DNA from: Ensifer canadensis
GTDB lineage: Bacteria; Pseudomonadota; Alphaproteobacteria; Rhizobiales; Rhizobiaceae
Direction of reading: 5' to 3'
NCBI RefSeq assembly: GCF_017488845.2
Contig: NZ_CP083373.1
Coordinates: 186,001 to 250,000, forward strand
DNA: 64,000 bases
The notes below the pieces were generated by a model. It was not told the DNA's origin and did not search any database. It saw only the letters and a list, made by a program, of their open reading frames with translations. Every line of letters starts with the position of its first letter. Within the stretch, counting starts at the first letter, position 1. Below are positions 33,011 to 42,987 of this stretch, piece after piece. The position numbers and the translations under genes were made by a program.

Positions 33011-34995
33011 CTACATTCGTTGATGTCTATTCTTTCCGCAATGATGATCGTTATGCTGAAATTGCGCGAGGCATTTTTTCCCTCAAGTACAACGACGGGA
33101 CACACCTTGATCCTGAAGACTGGCGCGACCTGCTAAGAATCTCGGTTGAAGGATCATTAGATGGAGGCATCGATTCCGAACGATCTTTCAAAATACAACT
33201 TTCGCTAGATGCGAAATTTTCCCAAAACGAGCAGACAAAAAAGCGAAGCCTGCACGTTCTAACTGACGCTATTACTCTTAGCGCTATGCGGTCTGGTATT
33301 ATTGGTCCAGTATTGTCGGCAGATACAGCTGCGCAGTTGAATGACCTTAAAAGCTCAAGAGGAATAGTTCTTATTCCTGACACGAACAGTTTATATAACG
33401 GGACACTACATTGGTTGCTCAATGTATTGCGCGAAAGTACACTTTGGATTCTGCCATTTGTAATGTCGATAACACAGATGCAGTCCAGAGAAGCGGCTCT
33501 CAAGGCAATGTTGCGCACTAAAAAGGATGGCAACATAGGTCAATCGCTTCGATCAAGAGCATTTGTCAACGCGGGTCTAGGGCTCCTAGAGAGGAACAAC
33601 CACCGTTATCAAGTATTGGAACTAGACCCGTCACTTTTGCGGTACATGAAAATGCCGGACAAGAATGGCTTCGATTCCGATGATAGCGAGGTTCTTGAGG
33701 ATCGGCTTTTGATTGAAGGCATTCATGCGATTCTGCGATCTACTCGCACAAGAGCCAAGCAGATGGTCGTGACCTCCGATGTGACGCTCTCGCGTATTCT
33801 AAGCGCAGAGGGGATAGCGAACTTGTGTCTTCCCATCCCGACCTTAACCGGTCCGGTGTCGAATATCCGCTATGATCCTTGGGCACGGACATTCGTGGGG
33901 ACAACTATTGGCGGCTTGTTGTGGGATTTGGCCCACACATTCGGAAGCGTACGCTTGGATGATAGCGACGGTGAACGGGTTAGGCTCTCCTGCTACTGGC
34001 CTGGAAAGATCGCGCACGGCTGGCAGAGTGAGCAGTTGATGGTCACTTGGCCGGATAAGCCTGCACCTGTTGAGCCGTCAGGAGAATCGGGCGATTCCGG
34101 TCAGCCGCAAATTGAAATAGAGGTTGCTCGATCCGCCGAGAAATCATCTGAGGACGAACCGAATGCCGCACCGTCCGCAAATGGGGCGGCGGCGGCACTT
34201 TCCGAAGCTGCTGTGCCTCAAGCGTCGCTTCCACTGGTCCTGCGACTGGCAGGAGCGGTGTACTCGTTAGGCGGAGGGGGGCTAGAGGAATTGGTTCAGA
34301 GCATCACAACACAGCAACCAGCGAAGGGAAATGCCACTCGCGGGTACGAGGTGCTGAGGCGTGCGAAGCTTGTCAATTTCGAAGAAAACCGGATAGTTTC
34401 GAGGGAAGAACTGGACGAGCTAGAATCGCACCTCCGTGCGGGCGACTTGGATTCTATCAGCAAGCAGTTTGAAAATTATGAAGCCTACAACGTAGTTCTA
34501 AAGGCGCTGCAACGTGATGGGCAGCTGTCTCGCACGGCTGTGAACGATCTTCTTGAAGAGGCGTTGAAATCGCCGGTGGCACAGGAAGCAAGCGTTAGGT
34601 TGGTCCGCTATCATATTTTGCTCGGCCAAGCATGGACCGATGGCAAGGTTTGGCGTGACGGCTCAAATCGCCCTTACGTTGACGAGTATTTTGCCGGGTT
34701 TGGCGAATCCTTTGACGACGTCGCCCACGATAACATCGCCAAAGTGTCTGATTTCCTGCCGAGCTTCTGTCGGAGGATGCGGATGTCGCCTTGGGCGGCT
34801 ACACAAGCGGCGCAATCTTATATAAAGGCGTTGTCCTCGGCATACTCATTACAATATGCTGCCGGGGGGAAACCAACTGGAACCGATAAGATATTGTCCG
34901 GTTCGTTGCTGGATGTCGTTGAATCGATTGTCCCGTTGGATCGTATTGAAATTGGCGGACGCCCAGTTCTTACGCTCGGAAGGGTAAAAAAGTGA
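33007..34995 (+). CDS. Large protein with PIN-like nuclease motifs
   Basis: A 662-residue protein. Residues about 120-130 read IVLIPDTNSLYNG, the first acidic motif of PIN domains. DSDDSEVLEDR at 224-233 and VVTSDVTLSR at 254-263 could supply the other metal ligands, giving D-E/D-D order. The middle (about 355-405) is a Pro/Glu/Ala-rich linker. The C-terminal half is helical and unrecognised. Predicted role: metal-dependent RNase or DNase effector. It is flanked and coupled by overlaps to a small protein and an AAA ATPase. Codon use looks AT-richer than in the plasmid backbone, which fits acquisition by transfer. Confidence 0.6.
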   Translation: MTTFVDVYSFRNDDRYAEIARGIFSLKYNDGTHLDPEDWRDLLRISVEGSLDGGIDSERSFKIQLSLDAKFSQNEQTKKRSLHVLTDAITLSAMRSGIIGPVLSADTAAQLNDLKSSRGIVLIPDTNSLYNGTLHWLLNVLRESTLWILPFVMSITQMQSREAALKAMLRTKKDGNIGQSLRSRAFVNAGLGLLERNNHRYQVLELDPSLLRYMKMPDKNGFDSDDSEVLEDRLLIEGIHAILRSTRTRAKQMVVTSDVTLSRILSAEGIANLCLPIPTLTGPVSNIRYDPWARTFVGTTIGGLLWDLAHTFGSVRLDDSDGERVRLSCYWPGKIAHGWQSEQLMVTWPDKPAPVEPSGESGDSGQPQIEIEVARSAEKSSEDEPNAAPSANGAAAALSEAAVPQASLPLVLRLAGAVYSLGGGGLEELVQSITTQQPAKGNATRGYEVLRRAKLVNFEENRIVSREELDELESHLRAGDLDSISKQFENYEAYNVVLKALQRDGQLSRTAVNDLLEEALKSPVAQEASVRLVRYHILLGQAWTDGKVWRDGSNRPYVDEYFAGFGESFDDVAHDNIAKVSDFLPSFCRRMRMSPWAATQAAQSYIKALSSAYSLQYAAGGKPTGTDKILSGSLLDVVESIVPLDRIEIGGRPVLTLGRVKK

Positions 34996-36200
34996 GTTCA
35001 CTCGCAGAGCTATTGGGACAACAGCTTCCGCAAACGAATCAGGATGACGTGTTCCTCGCGAGCTATGGATTCAAAAGGAATCCGTTTCCCGCAGCCCGTA
35101 CCATTATCGAGGACGTTCTATACAACCAAGTCGCTGCCCGAGACCGCTTTGTAAGCCTGGTTAGAGAAGTCCTTTCGGATGCTCCTCAACGTCGTTCAAT
35201 TGGCGTGATAGGTGGTACAGGTGGCGGGAAGACACACTTCCTTCGCCATTGCCAATATCTTATGCGAACATTTCGACAGACCGCCGTTCGGCCATTCATT
35301 GTTGTAGAGGTGTTGGCTGGTTCCTGTTCGGCGATCCAGCTTGTCCGGGAAATCTATCGTGAGGCTGACGAGGCCGCTAAAATTGGTGGCGAGTACGATC
35401 TCATAACCGCAGTTGTGCGGAGCGTCGTTGATGAGGCCGATTTCAACAGCGTGAAACAGACTGAGCTCAAAGGTGTCCTTCAGCTCCTTCATCGCGCTAT
35501 GCAGAAGGGCTTTGTTCCTCCCGATCGTGAAGGTCGCATGCACTTTGAACCTTTGCGCGATCTCGCAAAGAAATGGTTGGCTGGTGCCTCATTGAGCAAT
35601 ACTGAGAAACGGCACCTCGGTGTTTTTTCGCGCCTAAGTAGCGCTGCCATAATGACGAGGCTGCTTACCGAGCTTTTGACACTTGCACGTCAAAAACAGA
35701 TTATTGACGGCGTCATGTTATGCCTTGATGAGGTTGAGACTTTGTTCTCAGGCGGTGTCGGGACCGCCAAGATTCAAGGATTCCTTCAGGATGTGCGATA
35801 CTTCTTTGATGAAGCGGTCAAAGGTAGCGAAGGCTATTCCCTGTTGATGCTTTCCGGTTCCACACCCAACGGTGCGGCAAACCTTCGACAGTATAATTAC
35901 CCACTTTATCAGCGGCTTGGCTTCGAAGAAACATCTCAGGCGGTTCTGGTTCCTATCTCCAGTCGCGATGAGGCAAAGGAGATGGCACAAGAATATATCA
36001 ACTACGAACTGAAGCATGCGAAGCTAGGTGGTAAGTTTCCTAACATTCTCAATGATGACGATATTGAGGAGGCCTACAGAGCAGCAGCGGGGGAGCGATC
36101 GGGACAGGTTGCCCTCATTCAACGGGTAAATCAGGGTCAACTGCTTCAGGCACTTCACCAAATTGTTGAGAGCAAACGAGTTGCGCAGGCCGACAGCTAG
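34992..36200 (+). CDS. Orc/Cdc6- or BrxD-like AAA+ ATPase
   Basis: A 402-residue ATPase starting at a GTG that overlaps the preceding stop (GTGA). The N-terminal FLASYGFKRNPFP is the xxYGFxxNPF signature of ExeA/TnsC/Orc-like ATPases. Walker A GGTGGGKTH lies at about 74-82 and Walker B VMLCLDEVETLF at about 241-252. The second half, DAGERSGQ-like, with GERSGQVALIQRVNQGQLLQ, may form the lid. ATPases of this kind are loaders or sensors in BREX (BrxD, DUF2791) and Tn7-like systems. With the PIN-like partner it suggests an ATP-controlled nuclease. Confidence 0.75.
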   Translation: MSSLAELLGQQLPQTNQDDVFLASYGFKRNPFPAARTIIEDVLYNQVAARDRFVSLVREVLSDAPQRRSIGVIGGTGGGKTHFLRHCQYLMRTFRQTAVRPFIVVEVLAGSCSAIQLVREIYREADEAAKIGGEYDLITAVVRSVVDEADFNSVKQTELKGVLQLLHRAMQKGFVPPDREGRMHFEPLRDLAKKWLAGASLSNTEKRHLGVFSRLSSAAIMTRLLTELLTLARQKQIIDGVMLCLDEVETLFSGGVGTAKIQGFLQDVRYFFDEAVKGSEGYSLLMLSGSTPNGAANLRQYNYPLYQRLGFEETSQAVLVPISSRDEAKEMAQEYINYELKHAKLGGKFPNILNDDDIEEAYRAAAGERSGQVALIQRVNQGQLLQALHQIVESKRVAQADS

Positions 36201-36464
36201 TTTCCCACAACCCAAAGGTAATTGGCTGGATTCAGCTTCATTGCGCTCTGTGAACCCGCAAGAGTCAGCAACAAAGCTGATTGGTATTCCGTAAAGCTGC
36301 CAGAGCGACCAGTAGATGGTCAGATTGATTGTGTGCGAAATCGGCAACAGTCGGTCGAGCCGCCTTTTCGCTCCTCTGTGGCTGCAGAGCAATCTGATTT
36401 CATCACACGCGAATACCCGCAAATACGGCCGTCAGCCTCGCCAGGATGTTCCGATACGTTCCAT
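36201..36464. other. Convergent spacer between ATPase and helicase genes
   Basis: 264 bases between two converging operons. No gene and no clear hairpin terminator were seen. Confidence 0.4.
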
Positions 36465-39266
36465 TCAAATCGATGGTTGATTTGACGCAAAGGCGATCTC
36501 GATGTAGCCAATCAGTTCTGCCGAATAGCCTCCTTGACCATTAGCTGCCCCTGTATGCTTGAGTTCTCGCTGCAAGCTGGGTTCGACGGTCTCAGAAAAC
36601 AAATTGAGCCTTTGCTCTGATTTGAAAATCGGGAGGCCGGGTGGTGCTCGGAAGTAGCGGTCGGCTTGCCGCTCTACTGTCGCAACGCGGGTGCCGTCCT
36701 GCCTTACGGCGATAGAATGAAGCGCCGTGCGCCGCTCTCCGCTGCCCGTGGACGATTCGATAACCCAGAGCGTAAGCAAAACTGGCGCATCCAGATCAGC
36801 CGAGACGGCGATGCCTATTTCTTCCGGCGGCACGCTGCGCCAGCGTCCCATTTCTTCCTGAATGAGTGGATGATCTAGCCCAATCAGCTCTAACTCGTCC
36901 GCACTGGTCGCCACATCTCTGTTTAACGTGAAGCGAGCACGCCGCGTGCCGTCGAGTGTGACGAGATCAAACGTTTCCTTGTCGATCTTGATCAGCTTCT
37001 GCTGGCGATCCGCGACCGCCGCCGAGAGAAAATTCACGAGCCGATCCAAGCTCGACGATATGTCCGAGAATGGCTTGTAGTCCTCAAGGCTGAAGCCATT
37101 CAAATCCTGGAACAGATCGAAGACCACCTGGCGCGCCTCACGGGAATTCGACAAAGCGGCTTCAAGCTCGACGTGAGTTCGCTTCAGCTCTGGATCAGAG
37201 AGGGCCTCTTGGTACAGCCGATCGTAGTTGAGCCGTTCTGAAAGTTGTCCCAGTATCTGTGCTCGTAGGTCCTCCGCGACATTGCCTTGATCATCGACCT
37301 TGCCAACCGTACGCGCGATTTCTGTCAGCTTCTCGTCAAGCAACAGAAAGATACGGCCTTCAATCGTGTCAGAGAGTACCAGATTGTAGACTTGCGCAGT
37401 ATGATTTTGCCCATAGCGGTGAATTCGTCCGATGCGTTGTTCTACATCCATCGGATTCCACGGAAGATCGAAGTTGAAGAGAATTCGTGCAAATTGCAGA
37501 TTGATCCCTTCGCGGCCAGCAGCTGTGCAGACAAGTACGCGCGGTCCATCCTTCTGACGGAAGCGCTTTTCAGCCGCTACTTTTGCTCCGTGATCGCCTC
37601 CCCGCAACACTACTACTCCCTGGCCGGGATACGCTTGCTCAATCTCGCGAGAGATTAACTCCACGGTGCCGAGGTAAGTAGCAAAGATTACGATCTTCTC
37701 ACGCGGGTCTTGTCGCCAAAGATATCCGAGACCGTCTACCAGCTTTTGAGCTTTCGTCTCGCGTCCGCGCGGAAAGGCGTTCAGGAGATCGCCTATTCTT
37801 AACCGTTCCTCGGGCAGATGGAGTTCAACCACTGCCGATGCCGCTTCCTCCGCATGCGCCGACGAATATTCGCTCCCATAGGGGTCCGAGGCCATTTCCA
37901 ATATCTCGTCGTCCAGCTTCCTGACCAAACGGTACCTGAGGTCAGCGAGCACGCGATCGACCTCCATTCGCCCAATGCTGTCGCGCGTTAGATTGAATTC
38001 CTCGTGGATGAGTTCTCTGGCTTCGTCCGTAAGCAGCTCACGACCCTCGATATCCAGTTCCTTATCGCGCAAGAGCGCCTCGTGCAAAGTAAGCATCAAG
38101 AGGCGTCGTTTCAGCGTTCGCCGAACAGCGGCGAAACTCGATGCCGCAATCTTCTGGAAGATCGCCATGAGGAAGCCCAAAGCTCGTCCTTGGTTTCCCT
38201 GACGACGTGCGAGATCAAAGCCGTCTTCGAGATACTCTCGAAGCTTTTCGTAGAACAATCGCTCTTCCTGTCCCATCAGAAAGGACTCGGTGTGCACCCA
38301 GCGCCGAGCAAACAGGGGGGAGCCGTCAGGTTGACAGGCATCAGCTTTAGTGCGCCTGAACATCACCGTGTTCAAACGGTGACGGTTCTCCAACATATCC
38401 TCGGGGCCGCGGAACAGTGTCGGATTCAATAGCTGCACGAGCATCCAAAACTGAAAATGATTGCCTTGATGGGGAGTTGCCGAGAGCAAAAGCAAATCCC
38501 TAGTATGATCCTTTAACGACTCGGCGAGCTTATAATTCTCTGTCTTCCTGACCTTGCCACCTATGCGGTAAGCAGTGAGATGATGTGCTTCATCAAAAAC
38601 TACCAAATCCCAACGGGGGGCATCCAGAAGCCTCTTAATGCGGGCCGGGCGTTTGAGCGTGTCAATACTGGCAATCAATCGATCATGTTTCGCGAAGGCA
38701 TTGGTTTTGCGGTCGGTGATATCGCCTTCAGAGCCAAACACCTCGAAATCAAGATTGAAAACCTCGTTCAATTCTCGATGCCAGTTATTCACGAGTCCTG
38801 CGGGCACGACCATAAGAGCACGATTAAGTTCCCCGCGGCTTGCCAACTCGCGGAGAATAAGCGCGGTTTCGATTGTCTTCCCAAGTCCCACTTCATCCGC
38901 AATTAGGTAGCGTCGCGGCGAAGCGGTGGCGACGCGGTGTGTAAGCACGACCTGATGAGGTAGTAGGTCTATTTTGGCCGACGTGAGTGCGGACGAACTT
39001 TCCATAATAGGCAATGCGTGAGCTTCGTAGCAAAGCCAGGCCTTTCGCGATCTATCAGCGCTGCCATCAACAGATTGCAAGATGCGTTCGGTACGCGATA
39101 GCTCAGCGCGGACCAACCCGATGGGCACGCGGCGTTCACCAACACCAAAGAATGCCCGTACATATCCCTCGCTTGGCAGGTCAAGGATGACGCCTTGACC
39201 AAACTCATGGTGGGTTATCCGGCTGCCGGGCCGCAACTGATCTTCCTTGCTCACACCCGCCCTCAA
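36465..39266 (-). CDS. SNF2/RapA-type helicase of BREX-related system
   Basis: A 933-residue superfamily 2 helicase. Walker A ADEVGLGKTIE at about 123-133, DEAHH at 225-229, LLLSATPHQGN at about 259-269 and motif VI EQRIGRIHRYGQ at 609-620. The second RecA core holds KIVIFATYLGTVELISREIE. A long C-terminal helical region follows. It resembles the SNF2 helicases that accompany DUF1156 methylases and PglZ genes (BrxHII/DrmD-like). Predicted role: translocation along phage DNA during the defence reaction. It is the last gene of the operon; its start overlaps the preceding gene by 4 nt. Confidence 0.88.
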   Translation of the reverse strand: MRAGVSKEDQLRPGSRITHHEFGQGVILDLPSEGYVRAFFGVGERRVPIGLVRAELSRTERILQSVDGSADRSRKAWLCYEAHALPIMESSSALTSAKIDLLPHQVVLTHRVATASPRRYLIADEVGLGKTIETALILRELASRGELNRALMVVPAGLVNNWHRELNEVFNLDFEVFGSEGDITDRKTNAFAKHDRLIASIDTLKRPARIKRLLDAPRWDLVVFDEAHHLTAYRIGGKVRKTENYKLAESLKDHTRDLLLLSATPHQGNHFQFWMLVQLLNPTLFRGPEDMLENRHRLNTVMFRRTKADACQPDGSPLFARRWVHTESFLMGQEERLFYEKLREYLEDGFDLARRQGNQGRALGFLMAIFQKIAASSFAAVRRTLKRRLLMLTLHEALLRDKELDIEGRELLTDEARELIHEEFNLTRDSIGRMEVDRVLADLRYRLVRKLDDEILEMASDPYGSEYSSAHAEEAASAVVELHLPEERLRIGDLLNAFPRGRETKAQKLVDGLGYLWRQDPREKIVIFATYLGTVELISREIEQAYPGQGVVVLRGGDHGAKVAAEKRFRQKDGPRVLVCTAAGREGINLQFARILFNFDLPWNPMDVEQRIGRIHRYGQNHTAQVYNLVLSDTIEGRIFLLLDEKLTEIARTVGKVDDQGNVAEDLRAQILGQLSERLNYDRLYQEALSDPELKRTHVELEAALSNSREARQVVFDLFQDLNGFSLEDYKPFSDISSSLDRLVNFLSAAVADRQQKLIKIDKETFDLVTLDGTRRARFTLNRDVATSADELELIGLDHPLIQEEMGRWRSVPPEEIGIAVSADLDAPVLLTLWVIESSTGSGERRTALHSIAVRQDGTRVATVERQADRYFRAPPGLPIFKSEQRLNLFSETVEPSLQRELKHTGAANGQGGYSAELIGYIEIAFASNQPSI

Positions 39267-39763
39267 GTAATCCGTAGATGAAAAAGACCTGCGGGTTTGC
39301 TGCCCTCTCGCAACAATATTTCCTGCGGGTATTCGTTTGCCTCACCCCAAAGGACGCGGCTGAACGCTATTGTGCTCTCCCCATGCGGCGCGGCGCACCG
39401 CCACTCAATTGTGTCTGTTGCGGGGTGGAATTTCATCCGCCCGTAACCAGCGGGCAGCCAAAAAATCAATGCAGCTTCGCCTTGGAAGTAAGACTGGAAT
39501 GACAGAATACCGTCCTTTACGGCATCACCCAGCCATGCCTCAGCACTATCCGGCGATAGAAGATCGAGACCGCCTTCTAACCCGGCGACGACCAGCGCAG
39601 CATTGTTGTTGCTGGGTAGATCGTCAGGCCAACGGCCTGCTGCGCGGAGAAACTGACGAATGCTCCAAACCTCACTCGCGCTACAAACATGGTTGCGAGC
39701 CTCCTCATCCCAAATCCAACTGGTACCCCTTCGCTGCCAAACAGTATCGACCAGTTTTTTCAT
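39263..39763 (-). CDS. Unrecognised 166-aa protein inside the BREX-like operon
   Basis: A 166-residue protein, MKKLVDTVWQRRGTSWIWDE, Trp-rich at the N-terminus. The centre reads SNNNAALVVAGLEGGLDLLS; the C-terminal half looks beta-rich (EAALIFWLPAGYGRMKFHPA). There is no P-loop, so it is not BrxF, and I see no DUF1819-like pattern, so probably not BrxA. It is held by 4-nt overlaps on both sides between the methylase and the helicase, which argues for fixed stoichiometry with them. It could be an adaptor or specificity factor; that is inferred from context alone. Confidence 0.7.
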   Translation of the reverse strand: MKKLVDTVWQRRGTSWIWDEEARNHVCSASEVWSIRQFLRAAGRWPDDLPSNNNAALVVAGLEGGLDLLSPDSAEAWLGDAVKDGILSFQSYFQGEAALIFWLPAGYGRMKFHPATDTIEWRCAAPHGESTIAFSRVLWGEANEYPQEILLREGSKPAGLFHLRIT

Positions 39764-42700
39764 TGGTCATATTCCTCGAACAACCAGCCCTGCTTTGGTC
39801 GAGCTGTTTGTGACGTTGCCCAGGCGTTGTAGATCGAAACGGCTCGAGAGGCCGCATTGCGGCCCGCAAGGTCAGGTCCGTTCCTGTGCAGCCATTCCAA
39901 CAATGGCTTGAGGGCGACATGAGGCTTAAAATTCTCATTCTTGAGCGTGTCGGAAGCATTGATTCCGCTCCCATCAAAACATGCACCGATCAACACGAGC
40001 GCCTGATCTAAATCAGATATCAAGCGTCGCTTGTGCTTACCGGACCACTCTCGTGCAAAATCCAAAGGGTTCACGCGGGCAAAGACTTTGTTCCTTTCGG
40101 TGCACCAGCCGCGTTGCTCAAACTCGTCAGGCGTTGTGATCGACCCCTTCAGGAATTTCTGAAGTTGGTCCCGCTGTACCTCGTTCACGGTGCCAAAGGT
40201 GCGCAGAAATTGGCGGGTGATCGGCTCGGCGTTGACAGGCGGGGGCTCCTTTCCCTTATCAGAATCTTCATCGATAAGCTGGTTGATGCCAACCAGAGCA
40301 TCTTTGACTGAAATTGCACGACCCTCATCCACATAGACTTTGCCGTAGTGGCGCGAAAAATACTCAAGTGCCTTACCTCGCCGAATTACCTGGATGTCAG
40401 CAGCAGGCAGGCCCTCCTTGGCATGGTTCTCAAGCATTGCCTGTAATTGACGAACATCAGCCATAACTTCACGCCGCATCCGGCCCCAACTAACTGGTTT
40501 CGGTTCTTCGGTCCTCTTTCGGCAAACGTGAATTATGTCGTACTCAATGGTTTGAGAACCAAACGTCCCTGGTTTTCCACCGTCCCCCTTTGTTTCGTCC
40601 GATCTAATCGGATAGGTCGCTTCCAAGTAAAAACCGGCCTCAAAAAGTGACTCAAGGACGGCCACCCAAGGCTCGTCTGCGCTGTGATGGAAGGTGAAGG
40701 CCAGAATGCCGCCGGGTTTTAGTATGCGATGCGCCTCTCTCCAGCACTGCGTTAGTAGACGTTTGTAAAACCCATCAGGATCGTCGGGTTCCCTTGCTCG
40801 ATTGGCTACGGCCTCAAGTGTTTTAGGGGTGTATTCCGGGGAGAAATAATCAGGGTAGTGTTTTTTCAACACCAGCCTGAGCCAGACGTAAAAGAAGTCG
40901 GCAAGCTCAGAGTAATGCAACAAGCCTCCGAACGGCGGATCGGTAATAACCAAGTCCGTATTGCCCGATGAGATGGTCGTTAACTCAGTAGACGATCCCT
41001 GCTCAACAACAACATCGCGAATAGGGTCCCCAGGATAAACTCTCTCACTTTTTCCCGAAATTTGGCTAGACAGCGCGGGGTCCGTCCGACCGAGACTTTT
41101 CGCGCTCACCACCTCCCAAGGCTCAATTGCCCACTCGCGCCCCTCGATAATCCCGGCGATACATGAGGCCCAATTTCCTCGCCCCAGTTTGGCAAAAACA
41201 CAGTTTTCAACGACTGTCGATTTCGGATGGTAGTTGTTGTTTGCAAACTGTGGTTCCAGTTTGTCTCCTTGGATATTCCATAATGTGAATAGACTTTGAT
41301 TACGTAAATACTGCTGAAAAGCGCCCAAAACATATTCTCTCGTGGGCCAGTCGTAATTTCCTGCTGTCGCAATTGCTTTTAGGAGCTGACTATGTACCAG
41401 GAGCTGGCGAGGGTTAAACATAGTCCACCAATGGGTGAAGCCGTGATTTGGGAGCCCTCCGTTGTTCATATGCGTCATGAAGCCGAAGGGGAGTTCGGAA
41501 CGTGGCCAGTACTCGCTCAAGTCCTGGTCTCTGCGTGCCTCCCATTCCCGAGCAGCAGCGTCATATTGTCTTGCGAGCACGTCATCGAAGCTACTGAAAA
41601 AGCGGCCATTGTAGGCAGCGCCAGCTTTATGAAGCTTCGGCGCATAGCCCTGGATGGCGTAAGCCCCCATGGGGCCTGTTTTTCCTGACGCCTTAACAGT
41701 CTCAAGGACATCTTGGACTGTGCCGCAAGCGCTGCACGAATACTTAGCCTTTCTGGGAACTGTACCAACGCCAGTGTCAAAGGTGGCATTGGTTTCTGGG
41801 CAGGTGACTTGCTGAGGCATGGTTCCGCGTACTTCAAGCAAACGAGTCTTAGAAGCGCGTTCTGTGTTCCAGCGAGAGGACGATTCGGCATCATCTTGCG
41901 CCGAGCCACCAAAAAGTAGGCCGCTGTCGTCTTGCTTTGGGCTGCCCGCCAGCCAATCAGGATGAACGAGGAGGCTTAACTCCACTTTCTTAGTGCTGCT
42001 CTTGCCTAAACTCAAAATCGCCGCATCCCCGCAATGGGGGCAAACCACACCCTTCCGTCGATCTATCACTGAGAAAGGATATTCTGACGGGCTGACATAC
42101 AATGGCGCGTCGGGGGCCATCCTCGCTGCGTTTTCTTCTACGTGAAACGAGGTTTGACATTTTGAGCAACGCTGCTCCCAATACTTTACGCTTAGAGTTT
42201 TGACGGCGACGACCGGGCTTGTCATAATCGGAGTGCGATGGCCGCAGCCCGTCACTTGACATGGCCCATGCTTATCCCAAAAAGTGTAGATTATCTCCGG
42301 GCCTTCGTAGCTATAGTGAGACCGTTCCTCTTGAGGGATAGTCAAGGGGTCAAAATTGGCAGGCATGTCTCGCTTGGTTGGGCGATGTGTCCATACACCC
42401 TTTTCGCCATTGGGCCCGTCACAGTAATAGTACGGTGTGATTTGGGGCCTAACTTCGGCTTCGACCTCGGAAAGAAGACGCTTCACCTCTTCCAGGTCAA
42501 CGTTGGCAAGCTCCTGCTTGACAACGAACCACGCAACTGGATTAAGGTCGTTACCCGCCATCTGGAAGCCCAGACGGGAGCCCTCAACCAACGTTGTTCC
42601 GCCGCCCATGAATATGTCTGCAACCTTTAGATGCTTAAAAGCACCTTTCTTCTGGTGGTTTGCATAATAATTTTCCCAGACCAACTTGGCAGAATGCGAT

Positions 42701-42975
42701 GCATCCTCGGGTGCCTTGGTTGCCGCTGCGATCAACATTGAGCGAAAGACGCTTGACCTTCGTCGCGCCCACCATTTCGACATCTGATAGATCGGCTTAC
42801 CTGCATTGCCTTCAATAACCGCAACCTCGTTGACGGGCAAAATTGGAAAATCGACTTCAAGGCAGGTCTTCGGACGCTTGGCATCGTTGAAATCGACAGT
42901 CTCAAGTGTAGCCGTCTTCCCAGCGCCAACAGCCTTGGAAATCTCTTGTGCCAGGATTTCTTTCTTCGTCGCCAT
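39760..42975 (-). CDS. DUF1156 adenine-type DNA methyltransferase (PglX-like)
   Basis: A 1071-residue protein. N-terminal DUF1156: LEVDFPILPVNEVAVIEGNA, then YQMSKWWARRRSSVFRSMLI. The SAM motif VADIFMGGGTTLVEGSRLG is at about 118-136 and the catalytic DLVITDPPFGGLLHYSELAD at 674-693. Three Cys pairs (CSKC at 270, CPHC at 312, CSAC at 414) lie between them and probably bind zinc. It should methylate host DNA at an asymmetric site so that the system distinguishes self from phage. Starts 12 nt after the PglZ-type gene. Confidence 0.88.
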   Translation of the reverse strand: MATKKEILAQEISKAVGAGKTATLETVDFNDAKRPKTCLEVDFPILPVNEVAVIEGNAGKPIYQMSKWWARRRSSVFRSMLIAAATKAPEDASHSAKLVWENYYANHQKKGAFKHLKVADIFMGGGTTLVEGSRLGFQMAGNDLNPVAWFVVKQELANVDLEEVKRLLSEVEAEVRPQITPYYYCDGPNGEKGVWTHRPTKRDMPANFDPLTIPQEERSHYSYEGPEIIYTFWDKHGPCQVTGCGHRTPIMTSPVVAVKTLSVKYWEQRCSKCQTSFHVEENAARMAPDAPLYVSPSEYPFSVIDRRKGVVCPHCGDAAILSLGKSSTKKVELSLLVHPDWLAGSPKQDDSGLLFGGSAQDDAESSSRWNTERASKTRLLEVRGTMPQQVTCPETNATFDTGVGTVPRKAKYSCSACGTVQDVLETVKASGKTGPMGAYAIQGYAPKLHKAGAAYNGRFFSSFDDVLARQYDAAAREWEARRDQDLSEYWPRSELPFGFMTHMNNGGLPNHGFTHWWTMFNPRQLLVHSQLLKAIATAGNYDWPTREYVLGAFQQYLRNQSLFTLWNIQGDKLEPQFANNNYHPKSTVVENCVFAKLGRGNWASCIAGIIEGREWAIEPWEVVSAKSLGRTDPALSSQISGKSERVYPGDPIRDVVVEQGSSTELTTISSGNTDLVITDPPFGGLLHYSELADFFYVWLRLVLKKHYPDYFSPEYTPKTLEAVANRAREPDDPDGFYKRLLTQCWREAHRILKPGGILAFTFHHSADEPWVAVLESLFEAGFYLEATYPIRSDETKGDGGKPGTFGSQTIEYDIIHVCRKRTEEPKPVSWGRMRREVMADVRQLQAMLENHAKEGLPAADIQVIRRGKALEYFSRHYGKVYVDEGRAISVKDALVGINQLIDEDSDKGKEPPPVNAEPITRQFLRTFGTVNEVQRDQLQKFLKGSITTPDEFEQRGWCTERNKVFARVNPLDFAREWSGKHKRRLISDLDQALVLIGACFDGSGINASDTLKNENFKPHVALKPLLEWLHRNGPDLAGRNAASRAVSIYNAWATSQTARPKQGWLFEEYDQ

Positions 42976-42987
42976 TCAGCATTTTCC

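Noticed and set aside
39263..39763. BrxF for the 166-aa protein
   Set aside because: BrxF-type proteins have a P-loop; none is visible here.
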